The translations under genes were made by a program, and so were the position numbers. A DNA stretch of 64,000 nucleotides from Melastoma dodecandrum (taxonomy: Eukaryota; Streptophyta; Magnoliopsida; Myrtales; Melastomataceae), in the NCBI GenBank assembly GCA_029817715.1, contig JARUPY010000104.1, positions 1 through 64,000 on the forward strand, in the 5' to 3' direction. Positions 22,221 through 33,146 of this stretch are shown here, one piece after another; within the stretch, counting starts at the first letter, position 1, and every line of letters begins with the position of its first letter. The notes under the pieces are model-generated. The model was not told the DNA's origin. It made no database searches and saw only the letters and a list, made by a program, of their open reading frames with translations.

Positions 22221-24867
22221 TTACCACTGATATTTTGCGGCGACAAGAACCTCCACGTAATTTGTCGCCGCGTTGTCTCAACTCAAGTCCCGCGACATGC
22301 CCCTTCTCTGTATTCCTTCTCACGTCTCCTTGTACTTGCGGTATGTCTTCAAGCAATGGCCAAGAGCATCGATTAGCTTATTGGCCTCTGCACTATCGAA
22401 TGTTCAACCGAGCCTGGTATTGTTAAACTGGTTGAATTGCTTAACTGTGTCCCTGAGCCCTCCTACGGCATGTTCAATGGGAATGGTGCCATACATCATT
22501 GCATAGAGTTGGTTAAGACCACATGGCTCGAACCTCGATGGCATGAACAAAATGTCCATAGCGGCTGCTATTCTGTGTGCCAGTTTAATTGAGAAACCTA
22601 CCCATCCCCGGATTCTGTCCTGGTGCTGACCTTCGAGCTATCGAAGCATCTGCTCGAGGTCTTGTCTTCCTGTCCAGAGCATTACTAGCAGAACGTCCTC
22701 ACCCATAAGCCAAGGGACGGCTTCTAATATGAGGTTAACTCCTTTTTGTCCGTCGAACCTGCCAATAAAAACCAATCAATGGTACAACAGGATGGACAGC
22801 TAACCCGAGTTCCTTTTGCAAAGCCTCCTTACACTGTGCCTTGCTGGTTTTCAGGGTATCCAAACAGTAGTTCGTGTAGCCTTCTGACGTTAGATGAACG
22901 TCAAACGGCGCATTCCACCCTCTCGTATTGATCCCATTCACAACCCTGCAGAATTTCCAATCAATTTCGTTTATAATATTGTGTAAACCCCCCACCACCT
23001 TCTGATGTCTTAAGCTCCAAAGCATATCCGTGGCTAACAGTGATGACACCGTCTGCAAATTTGAGACCGGCAGCGAATATGTTGAAGTTCTTGTTGGGTT
23101 TCATTGGACGCAGCGGAAGTTCATTTCGAAAAACTGTCCACGTTCCTGAATTTATATAATACATATAAATTTACGGACGTAATCATTTTAAAAAATATCA
23201 AACGTGATTCTTCTAAAAATATCTACACAAAGGATTTAAACACGCACTTGAATGCTAGCCTCAAGGAGGTCTCAATAAACTCAATTATCGGAAGCCTTAT
23301 GTTTTTCTTTTCGGCCGATTGTAATTCCTTCGTCTTGGCCGAATGTATTTTTTTCGGTCGAAACCTTTTTCACCAGAGTACACCCTTAAAATGGCCGATT
23401 TCACTCTTTTATATTTTAATTTAGATGTGGACACGTATTAAAAACAATGCCACTAATCGGCACATGATCAAAAGTAAATTTTCACATTTTGACATTAACG
23501 GCAAATTAATAATAATAAATTCTCATATCTTAAAACATAGACTTATTCCACCAACTTAAATCAATACTCGAATTTTATGCTTCCATTTCAGAATAAATTT
23601 ATAATCAAACAAATTCCAATTTTGAAACTTATACTTTTAATTTTAATATACATTAAAACTAAATAAAGAAGGGTCGTGTCAACATGCTTTTGCATGTGAC
23701 CCTCTAAATTCTATATACGAAGGCGTTGTACATCCATACACAGATAGAGGAAACCGTCTAACAATAATTTTCAGCCACCCAACGCAATATAATATTGGTC
23801 ATTAATCAAAACCACTATTAGACCGATAACTGTGTAATTCAATCTCTTCATCTTATCGACATCCCAATTAAATCAGTGCATTATGTACCATCACTGAATT
23901 GATCGTTTTCCTTGATTTCTAAGATATAATAGATCTTAACTTGGATGATAAATATTCATCCATAGCCGTGTATTTAAAATCACTAATATCTCAATCAAGA
24001 GGCCAAGATATCAACTCTCTAATCCAAGAGAGCGATGAATCCTATATTGACTCAACAATATCCTCTCTACGCTTCGCTGCACACCCAATAACCGTATTAC
24101 TCATAATCCGATTAAAGATTGTTTTTAACGGCATTAAAGTGGACAACTCTACGCATAGAATAAATGAAGGTCTCAAGTCAGGAGATCAGTTACACTCGGT
24201 CAACAAGAGAAGTGACCAATGACGCTTAACATGCGGTATTCTATATAAACGGATCGTGCTTAGTGTACCCTAAACTTGGGCACCCCTAAGTATAACTTTT
24301 TCTGATCTAACTCGACCTAAGTTATACTCGACGTTGATCTAAATGTTCATATCCCCTCTAAACATCTATCTGATCATCAAGATCTATCCGATGAAGGACA
24401 ATTTTAGATTAGCAAATAATCAATTTATGGAACTTTACGTAAATTAATTACGAACAATTATTTACATACATTTTAAAGTGTCTTGGCACGTATATACACC
24501 GACGGTTTTCTCCTCCAATAGGATCATACAAACTGAAATAGTCGAGGTAGTGTTCGCGCAGGTCGACGTAAGAAAAATCATCCGCTGGTCCCCGACCTTA
24601 CTGAAGTAACTCTTTAACTAAGTGGCCATCAAAACGGAAAATGGGTAGGATCAAAAGAAGAATTATTACCCGGTGAGCTATGTTGTGAATCATGAAGACA
24701 CACCGCGTTTAAGACATCTGACCATTATCCCGGTAATAAGCCTTGAGGTAAACCGGCAACAAGGCAGTGTGCCAATCGTTGGCAACAGAGACCAGATTTC
24801 CATCCCCATAGATGACAGCGACACCGCCACATGGGACATGCCAAGGAACCTGGAGATTGCCAATGTC
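22221..24867 (-). pseudogene. Starch synthase 2 (SS2) pseudogene, 5'-truncated
   Basis: Three former exon blocks are readable. 24867-24670 gives PWHVPCGGV, then [20 protein letters not shown] and IHNIAH. 24598-24502 gives [19 protein letters not shown] and LYDPIGGE. 23110-22221 gives [20 protein letters not shown], then [48 protein letters not shown] and a natural end AAKYQW-stop. This is the glycosyltransferase 5/1 catalytic region of plastid soluble starch synthase II, which elongates amylopectin chains. Breaks include a frameshift near 22757 (GFIGR reads GFYWQ) and at least four internal stops. Three of those stops are TGG-to-TGA changes at expected tryptophans. The N-terminal exons and KTGGLGD region are absent. 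Introns are retained, so it is a decayed genomic copy and not a retrocopy. From memory, PTB1 and SS2 are close neighbours in Arabidopsis (At3g01150, At3g01180). Confidence 0.9.
23160..24499. other. Large intron or insertion inside the SS2 pseudogene
   Basis: About 1.3 kb of AT-rich DNA separates the DPIGGE block from the NIFAAGL block. It may be an expanded intron or a transposon inserted into it. I found no coding remnant and no convincing terminal repeats. Confidence 0.4.
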
Positions 24868-25224
24868 TAGTTACCTTACTATATGTGTCGGGGAGAGGAA
24901 CCCTGTGTCGGGATTCTTCACCTAGAAGCTAGTTTATCCGATGTGGGTTTTTCCTCTGAAAACGGTCCAAATGTGGTGAAGTAATTGGAAATCGAGTGAG
25001 GTTGTGAACAACCTTCCATCTGGGGAAGAGTTCAGTTCTTCCTTCGGTGGATTGAGATGTGGGGACTGACCACTTTGGTTTCCTGAGGCTCAGAATTGCT
25101 GGGAAATGGAACACCCGAAGATCCTTACCCAGCTTGCTGGTCTGTTTCAGGACACCATCTTCAATGAACATGTCTTCTTTTTGCATATTTCTACAAACTG
25201 ATTTGTTTTATGTACGCGAGATTT
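24868..25224. other. Space between SS2 pseudogene and FTSH6
   Basis: Contains the FTSH6 3'UTR on the minus strand. No starch synthase N-terminal exon is visible, so the pseudogene ends at about 24867. Confidence 0.5.
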
Positions 25225-27509
25225 CTAAACCACGACCATCTGCTTTCCTGGGATTTTCCCAGTTTTGTAGTTAACATCAGTGAACTCTCCCAGGATTGCC
25301 CTGAACTCATCCCCTGTAAGAGTTTCCTTCTCCAACAGAACATCCACGATCTTGTCAATGGCCTCCCTGTTGTTCCGGATGTGAGCCTTCGCGACCTCGT
25401 ACGCCTTATCGATGATCTCCTTCACGGACCTGTCGATGTCCTCTGCGAGCTTCTCGGACATTGAGTTCCTCGCAAGCATCCTCAGGACAACGTCGCTGCT
25501 CTGGGCCATGGGCTCTATCAGTGTCCATGGACCGATCTCCGACATCCCGAACATTGTGACCATCTGGCGTAAAGTAAAGCGTCACCACAGGTTGGACTAG
25601 TTGGGAAGCAGGACTCTGGAATCCACAAAGTAATACTGGAAGGCTCGGATTCCGGATCTTACCTGTCTTGCTATCTGGGTGATTTGCTGCAAGTCGCTGG
25701 CCGCGCCTGTAGTGATCTCAGGCTCCCCGAATATGACTTCCTCCGCTGCACGACCACCCAGTCCTCCAACTATTCTTGCGAATAGCTGCTGCTTCGATAT
25801 GAGAGTAGGGTCTTCACCTGGCATGAACCATGTCAGTCCCCGAGCCTGCCCTCGTGGAATCAGAGTAACCTTCTGGACTTGATCGTGTCCTGGAGTCAGT
25901 GTTCTGTGGAGCAGGACAGGATGGCTAAAGGTCTCCGATAATGAAGATTAATGATTTCAATGGGAATTTGGGTTAAAGAAAATATACTTACGCGCAGATG
26001 GCGTGGCCGACTTCGTGGTAAGCAACAAGCATCTTGCTCTTGCCGTCAGTCATCTTGGTACCTTCCATGCCTGCCACTATCCGGTCAATCGAGTCATCGA
26101 TCTCTTTTGGAGTGATCCTGTCCTTTCCTCTCCGACCAGCGAGGATAGCAGCCTCGTTCATGAGGTTTGCAAGGTCCGCCCCGCTGAATCCCGGTGTCCT
26201 AATGGCGATGACGCTGAGGGAGACACTGCTGTCAAGTTTCTTGTTCTTCGCATGCACCTTTAGGATCTCCTCTCTACCCCTCACATCTGGAAGTCCAACA
26301 GTCACTTGCCGGTCGAACCTCCCAGGCCTCAGCAGGGCCGAGTCAAGGATCTCTGGCCGGTTCGTGGCAGCGATTACGATCACACCACTGTTCCCGCTGA
26401 AACCGTCCATCTCTGTCAACAGCTGATTGAGCGTCTGTTCTCTCTCATCATTACCTCCCCCAATCCCTGTCCCTCTCTGCCTCCCAACAGCGTCGATCTC
26501 ATCGATGAACACCAGGCAGGGAGTGTTTGCCTTTGCCTTATTGAACAAGTCTCTAACCCTGGAGGCACCAACGCCAACAAACATCTCGATGAATTCCGAA
26601 CCTGAGAGTGAAAGGAAAGGGACCCCGGCCTCCCCAGCTATTGCTTTTGCCAGGAGGGTCTTCCCAGTTCCTGGTGGCCCGACAAGGAGTACCCCCTTGG
26701 GAATTCGTGCACCGACCGCAGCGAACTTCTCCGGCCTCCTAAGGAACTCAACAATCTCCTGGAAATCCTGCTTCGCCTCGTCGACTCCAGCCACATCCTC
26801 GAATGTTATCCCCGTGTTGGGCTCCATCTCGAACTTTGCCTTGCTCCTGCATCACTAACAACTCGCTATCACTCCCCAATCTATGCACAAATAAACTCAA
26901 TTTGGCGACTTGATCGCAACATCCTAGATACCGTCCGAGACCGAAGGGCAAGTTTGGCCCTCCAGGGACATTCCCCGAAGAGCTCCTGAGCAGCAAACTT
27001 CCTATGAGTATCAATGGGAAGGCGAGATTTCCCAAAAGGTCGAGCACAAAGGGCCACATGCTGACCTCCCTCGGATGAGCAGTGAAATCAACCCCCCTGT
27101 CCTCCATCTTCCTCAACAACTCCTTGGGGAACCCGGGAAGCTGAACCTTGACCCTCTGGACCTTTCCTAGGACGCTGTTATAAACCTCGGCAATGGCAGC
27201 CGACCCAGTCCCCTCGTCGAACAAGTCCACTTTCCTGACGACACCCTCATCCAAGTACTCCAGGAAGCGACTGTAAGACATCCTGCTCGAAGCAGCCTCC
27301 ACAGGGGTTTCGGGTTCGGCCTTTGCCGGCTCGGGAAGCACCAGCCCTGGGGTTGCCAGGCCAAGGGAGGTGGCGGCGGACTGGAGTAGGTTCCTCCTGG
27401 TTAGACGGGGAGTAGGCGTCTTTGGTGGCGGGACTGGGAGTTCCTGGTGGGATTTGCAGGTGGGGAGGTGGGACAAGGAGGACATGGGCATGGAAAGGGC
27501 TGGGGACAT
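25225..27509 (-). CDS. FTSH6: Chloroplast thylakoid FtsH protease, FTSH6
   Basis: Four exons: 27509-26932, 26846-25992, 25903-25663 and 25563-25225, giving 670 residues, close to the 685 of Arabidopsis FTSH6. The N-terminus is a Ser/Pro-rich transit peptide followed by a twin-arginine lumen-type signal ([21 protein letters not shown]). A membrane span ([11 protein letters not shown]) sits just before [13 protein letters not shown]. The AAA module has Walker A GPPGTGKT, Walker B VFIDEID and the second region of homology [20 protein letters not shown]. The zinc protease motif is HEVGH, with a later Asp ligand in ASDLQQ. FtsH6 forms a membrane-bound ATP-dependent metalloprotease. In Arabidopsis it is linked to heat memory (HSP21 turnover) and senescence or LHCII degradation. 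All introns are GT-AG and in frame. Candidate heat shock elements lie upstream. Confidence 0.96.
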
Positions 27510-27617
27510 TGCTGAATTCTGTTCGGTTTAGGACTAAGATGGTCTGAGGATTTATGTTGGTAAAATTTTGGAGATGGGATAGAAAACACCGGGGAGGATA
27601 GATGAAGTGGGGTTGGT

Positions 27618-27626
27618 TATATATAG
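27618..27626 (-). promoter_or_regulatory. TATA box of FTSH6
   Basis: CTATATATA on the minus strand, about 110 bp upstream of the start codon, leaving a 5'UTR of roughly 80 nt. Confidence 0.65.
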
Positions 27627-27719
27627 TTGGATCAGTTGTTGTCGTAGTTCCTGTTTTGTCAGAACATAAGATGTTGTAAGAGGTTGCCATGTGTTTGTGG
27701 GTGCCTGGACTTGGTTTGT

Positions 27720-27768
27720 TTCCTGAATCTCGCACAATGTTCCTGAATGATCTGGAACTCGGTAGTTC
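27720..27768 (-). promoter_or_regulatory. Heat shock element-like cluster upstream of FTSH6
   Basis: TTCCTGAA occurs twice, at 27720-27727 and 27740-27747. Further GAA/TTC units follow (GGAAC near 27754 and GTTC near 27765). TTCnnGAA is the core of heat shock factor sites, and the first copy extends to TTCCTGAATCTC, one base from three full units. The cluster is about 100 bp upstream of the TATA box. That fits the heat-inducibility known for FTSH6 in Arabidopsis. Confidence 0.5.
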
Positions 27769-29030
27769 TTGTTAAGTGTTGTCGTGTCATGACAATTTTA
27801 GTTTATTATTTTTGTGGGGTTTAGAGTTACTCTTGACCATAATATAATCGCATTCACATAAAAGAGTTTCATTATTTACAATCCCACTTGTTCCAACCAT
27901 ATTCTTGTTTCCTTCTTCTTTTCTTAAAAAATAATAACTCGTGATTAGTTCTACTTAGTCACATAACTGTAAACAAGACTAGGCGATAATATATATGGTG
28001 GCATATCTTCAGGTGTTCATCAGTAAGATAATTAATTTCGAAACACTTCAACAAAAGAATTTTTTATTATTTTTAACTAACAATTCGTGTCTCCACTTGA
28101 AAGGAGACGACTCACTCCTAGTAATAACACACACACACACATACATACACCGGTTAATTCATTTAAAAATTTGTAAAGCAAATATTATTTTATTTTTATT
28201 ATACCAATAGAAAACCAAATATATTATGAAAATATTTCACCGTGATTCAAAATTATATTATTCAGGATGTAAAACAAAATCGTAAGTTTCCTTTAATTAG
28301 GAGACTTCGACATACCGTTATTTGTTAAAATTTTCCATCACAATAAAAAACATCAAGACTTTTTATTTATTAGAAGTATATAAAGGCTTTAATTTGGGTA
28401 AACTTTCTGACTAAGATATATAGGTTGGAGAGGGAATTTTCTAACTTTGCCGAAATGACAATTTTTTTTTTTTTGTTAATAAAGTTTGTCGCATCTTGTA
28501 CTCATTAAAGACAGATTATGAGACATGTAAAAGGACAACTTTTGCCTAAATATTTCTCGTTCATTGTAAGCATAGAAAGATAAAAGATGTTATTAACTTT
28601 AGTATTGCTGGTACTTGAGATCATGATCATCACTTAATCGTATGACAACAATTATGTTTCAGGTGTTAATGGTGGATGCTGTTTTTTGAGATCTCGTAAA
28701 GTTTATATTTGTTAAGCACATAGTAATATACAACTCACGAGTTACTTTTAAATTAAAAATGCTTTTAAAAGCCTTTTTAATTCATCATAGCATAGCTCAA
28801 GAGATTTTATGTAAATTTAATTAATTATTTCGTAAACCATATACAAAACAATGCTACGTGTTAAAAAAAGGTTATTTCGAATGGATTGTGGTGTCTGTGA
28901 TGAAAATTACTAACATGTGTGTTAGGTATCTATCCTTCCCCTTGCATTAAGCGTGATAAAATCAAGAAATATCCAGAATCTTAAATTCGAACATGTATGT
29001 CCGTTTTTTGGCATTTTTTTCTTATTATAC
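27769..29030. other. AT-rich intergenic DNA
   Basis: No gene recognised. A short (CA)n tract lies at about 28128-28145. Confidence 0.55.
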
Positions 29031-29634
29031 TACTTTTTATTTTGGCAAAATATCAATTTATGGCATCAAGTTTGAGTCAACTTTCTGTTTTGTCATTAAC
29101 TTAGTTTGTTATATAATTTTATTCCCAACTTTTGTTTTTATTTTGTTTTGGCCAATCTTGAATTTTATCGTGCGTAAGCCAAACAGACCTTAATAAACAA
29201 TTTTCATTTATCGACTAAAAAGGAAAAAAAATTCAAAAAATAGGAAATGATATTGAAACCTTTCATTTGTATTTTTTTTTAAAATTTTGATGGACAAATC
29301 AAGTGAATTGGAAGCAGAAGTTAACAATAGTTGCAAATGTTGTCAAAAAATATAAAAAATCGATGAAGGTCGGATGATGTTCTATTATGGGGTGACTACT
29401 ACGGATAAAGTAGATTATGTGACGAACGAATGAGATGTCGAAACTCAACTATTATAAGACACGGGTCAGACTATATTAAGGCTTTGTTTGGCTTTCGATA
29501 AAAGAAATTCATGATTGGCCAAAATAAAAATAAAAATAAAAGTTTGTGACAAAATTATATAACAAACTAAGTTAATGACAAAACAGAAAGTTGACTCAAA
29601 GTCGAGGCCATAAACGTATATTTTACCTTTTATT
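29031..29634. repeat. Large inverted repeat (foldback or two opposed MITEs)
   Basis: The left arm (about 29031-29198) and right arm (about 29473-29634) are reverse complements over about 165 bp with only scattered differences. The centre AACAAACTAAGTTAATGACA is identical in both. The outer ends include the AAAATA/TTTTACC side, and the inner ends read AAGG(T/C)(C/T)TGTTTGGCTT. The spacer is about 275 bp. The arms have no coding capacity. A transcript across it would form a long hairpin. Confidence 0.75.
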
Positions 29635-29749
29635 TTTTTTTAGAACAAGAAGCCTCTACTTAGTCTATGAGAACTGACAGAATTTTTTTAAACTTGTCAG
29701 CGCCACGGAGTGCCGAAACTATGTCCGGATCGATTTTCTTTGAGGCCAC

Positions 29750-31315
29750 ATGGTACGGCTGCCGATCCAACTACCCGGCATCCGTCCATTCTTCTCGACA
29801 AAATCCGACTCCAATCTCCTCCGGCCCGAGTTCCTTTCGCCGCGGCACGAGCTTCTCACCCTACTCCACCTCGCTTCCACCCACAGCCACCTCGCCCAGA
29901 TACACGCTCGGATCCACTCCTCAGGCCTCCTTCCTGACCCCCACATCGCCACCCAGCTCCTCAAGGCCTCCTCGTTAGCCATCCCCTCGCATCAGAACCT
30001 ATCCTACGCGCGGCAGATACTTTGCCACTCGTGCCTCTCGAAGCCCACTGCTTGGAATATCGTGATCAGGGGTTGTTCTGCTTTCGAACTGCATGAGGAC
30101 GCGTTGGACATGTACGCCCAGATGCGGCGTGGCGGGGTTTCCCCGAACGAGCACACGCTCCCATTCGTCATGAAGTCTTGCGGGGAATTGTCGGCTCTGA
30201 GGAAGGGCAAGCAGGTCCATTGCGAGGTCGTTAAGTGCGGGCTGGATTGGAATGTGTATGTTATGAATTGCCTTGTGTTCTTCTACGGGTCTTGTGGTAG
30301 GGTTGGCTATGCTTGCAAGGTGTTCGACGGAATGTCTGAGAGGAGCGTTGTCTCGTGGAACAGCGTCATGACAGCTTGCGTTGACAACATGCGGTTGGAT
30401 TATGGTATTGGGTATTTTGCTAGGATGAGGGATGCTGGGTTTGACCCAGATGAGACAACGATGGTTGTCGCGCTCTGCACATGTACGGAACTCGGAAACT
30501 TAAGCTTGGGGAAGTGGGTGCATTCCCAGGTGATCGGAAGAGGAATGGCCCTGAACTGTAAGTTGGGCACGGCACTCGTGGACATGTACGCAAAGTGCGG
30601 AGATGTCCAGTTTGCGAAGTTTGTTTTTGATAGACTGGATGAGAAGAATGTGTGGACATGGAGTTCGATGATTTTGGGGCTGGCTCAGCACGGCTATGCC
30701 GACGAGGGGCTTCATTTATTCTCGGAGATGAAGGAGGACGATTCGATTCGCCCAAATTACGTGACGTTTCTGGGGGTTCTCTGTGCTTGCAGTCACGCAG
30801 GGCTAGTACATGAGGGATACCGATATTTTGATGATATGCAGCGTGTTAATGGTATTGAGCCCACAGTGCTGCACTACGGTGCCATGGTCGATACTCTGTC
30901 TCGTGCAGGCCGTCTCATGGAGGCATACGACTTCATAACGAGAATGCCGGTAAAGCCGGACCCAGCTTTATGGAGGACATTGCTGAGCGCATGCAGGGTT
31001 CACAATCAGAACGATGACGTCGGGGTTGGGGATCTAGTACGAAGGAAGCTGCTGGAACTAGAGCCATGCAGGGGCGGGAACCTGGTAATGGCCGCGAATA
31101 TGTTCGCAGATGCTGGGATGTGGGATGCAGCAGCGAGTTTAAGGAGGGACATGAGGAACAGGAGAGTGAAGGCAAGGGCTGGAGAGAGTTGCATCGACGT
31201 GTGCGGGTCTACGCATAAGTTCTATGCCGGTGACGACAACGGCCCGAAGTACAGACACGTGTACGAATGGCTCGTAAGCTTGAGCTTGCTCTCCAAGATG
31301 TTGGATGAAGTCTGA
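29750..31315 (+). CDS. PLS-class pentatricopeptide repeat protein, E subgroup (At2g36730-like)
   Basis: Intronless, 521 residues, close in layout to Arabidopsis At2g36730. Repeated PPR signatures are clear: AWNIVIRGCS, YVMNCLVFFYGSCGRVGYA, VVSWNSVMTACV, LGTALVDMYAKCGDVQFA, VWTWSSMILGLAQHGYADE and VTFLGVLCACSHAGLVHEG. The C-terminal E domain follows (DPALWRTLLSACRVH) and there is no DYW deaminase tail. The N-terminus is rich in R, L and S and low in acidic residues (VRLPIQLPGIRPFFSTKS), suggesting mitochondrial or plastid targeting. E-class PPR proteins bind specific organelle transcripts, typically for C-to-U editing with a separate deaminase. The target site cannot be read from sequence alone here. 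Confidence 0.92.
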   Translation: MVRLPIQLPGIRPFFSTKSDSNLLRPEFLSPRHELLTLLHLASTHSHLAQIHARIHSSGLLPDPHIATQLLKASSLAIPSHQNLSYARQILCHSCLSKPTAWNIVIRGCSAFELHEDALDMYAQMRRGGVSPNEHTLPFVMKSCGELSALRKGKQVHCEVVKCGLDWNVYVMNCLVFFYGSCGRVGYACKVFDGMSERSVVSWNSVMTACVDNMRLDYGIGYFARMRDAGFDPDETTMVVALCTCTELGNLSLGKWVHSQVIGRGMALNCKLGTALVDMYAKCGDVQFAKFVFDRLDEKNVWTWSSMILGLAQHGYADEGLHLFSEMKEDDSIRPNYVTFLGVLCACSHAGLVHEGYRYFDDMQRVNGIEPTVLHYGAMVDTLSRAGRLMEAYDFITRMPVKPDPALWRTLLSACRVHNQNDDVGVGDLVRRKLLELEPCRGGNLVMAANMFADAGMWDAAASLRRDMRNRRVKARAGESCIDVCGSTHKFYAGDDNGPKYRHVYEWLVSLSLLSKMLDEV

Positions 31316-33040
31316 TCTCAAAAGTCAATCCTTTTTAGAATTTCTTTTTCCCTAATTATATTTATCCAATCTCAATTAGGGCGAGCACTCGTTATTATAA
31401 GCTATTATTTGAATTTTCAAAAATTGAATACCGAAATGTCGAAATAGTTTTAATATTTTGGTACAAGGAAGACACTTGTACGGAACGAAGAATGTAAGGA
31501 GGCGACAAGTAAGTTGGACTTGGTTTGGGACAATTTGAGGGCCTATTTTGAACGTTGACGAATGAGCTTTAGTTTCTTATGTGGGCCTACGTTGCACTTA
31601 TATTTACGTTTAGCTTTGATTCTAGAGATGCTGGGCAAAGAGGAATGGGCGCTAGAAAGGAAGCGAGTTTATTTATTTATTTAAAATGGTTGATTTCAAA
31701 TCGAAAACTAAGCGAAAATACCAAAGTTTTTTGGTTTGATATTTAGAATTCCAACTTTTGCTCACCCATAAGATCGCGATCTTTATCCTTAATAAGTAAT
31801 TTCAGAATTATTAACTGGGAGTGGGACTATGATTTATTAACAAGTTGTACATTAATAATTGTATTGCTTTTTGCCTTGAAACTTGAGAGAAGCGAGTGCA
31901 ATGTTTATAAGGCATGTGGACAATATAGAATTTAGCAAAACATGTTTGACAAATACACGACGAGAGTAGGACAATATCGATCACGATGGAGCAATGATGA
32001 GGAAAGTTGGATTACTAAAAGAATATAAAACCATGACAATATTAGGATTACACCAACTTAACTCATTGGTTCGTTGCACGTACACATCATATTTAAGCTA
32101 CACCCCGCTATTTATTTGGATATTTTAATAACAATTGGATGAAATGAAAAGCTAGGATTCCCACCCCCCCCCCCCCCCCCACACACACACAGATGCAGCA
32201 ATAATTGATTAAAATAATACTAAAAAAAAGACCACCGGGATTTCACTTCTTCTTGAGTACACGCTATTTCAATCTACTTCCTAACCTAAGCGTATGTGCA
32301 TCAATCACCCCGAACAAACATTCTATTCTCCTGTTCTTCCTTGGTCTTAAAAGCCTAACTAAGACAAGTAATATTCGAGTTAGAGCTAATCAATCATTTG
32401 CCTAATATAAGCATTTAATCCTTTTCTACTTACTTGTAAGCAAGGGATAAAGCTATAAGACCGAAAGACAAGTCTTGACTTACCAACAACCATCTTTCGG
32501 GAACTACACATATTCCTGTCAGGATATAACCCCTCAGCACATTCTTATCTTTTTTACGTTATGACCACAACAACTAGCCAAAAACACGAGCACAATAGTT
32601 TCGATTAATCCAGTCTGCGTTCGTCTTAAATTTCACTGTCCTCCATCCTATACACGTGGAACATTCTCTTCCTTATGCCAAAACAATGTACAAAAAAGAA
32701 AACAAAAACCATCCTCTCGAAATAATCGTCTAATTCTCCCTCCACTGGCATGATGTTCGATAATCGACAACGTTCGTTTCTATGATGGAACCTTGGACTT
32801 TGTAAAATTTCTTTTGGCTTACACTTGGGACGACCTAGGAGGCCTTGAAAATGTCGTCAAACTGCGAAAATTCTTAGTGTACGGCTCCGTAACAAGGCGT
32901 GTTGTTCGAATTTATTTCGTATTCATATGAATATCGTGGTTAGGGGTGAAGTTTTATACATGTAGTTTAATCTGTAAGTTAGTTAAACTGTGTGTGAAAA
33001 CTTAGGGTTTCTCATAAATGCGTACATTGAACTCAACCTT
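31316..33040. other. Intergenic DNA
   Basis: AT-rich and without recognisable genes. A C17 run followed by (CA)n lies at about 32164-32191. The end is promoter of the NIP gene. Confidence 0.55.
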
Positions 33041-33042
33041 AC

Positions 33043-33050
33043 TATATAAA
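33043..33050 (+). promoter_or_regulatory. TATA box of the NIP2 gene
   Basis: TATATAAA lies about 100 bp upstream of the start codon at 33147. It is the only good TATA match in the proximal region. Confidence 0.65.
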
Positions 33051-33146
33051 GTCCATATACCAACCAAAGTTCCGACACATACTTCCCATTCCCATTCCGA
33101 TTCCCATACTGTCCTTAAAAATTGTTTCCCCTTTCCTAACTCCTAA

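Noticed and set aside
25988..26858. Plus-strand frames opposite FTSH6
   Set aside because: They mirror the conserved AAA domain on the other strand and have no family similarity of their own.
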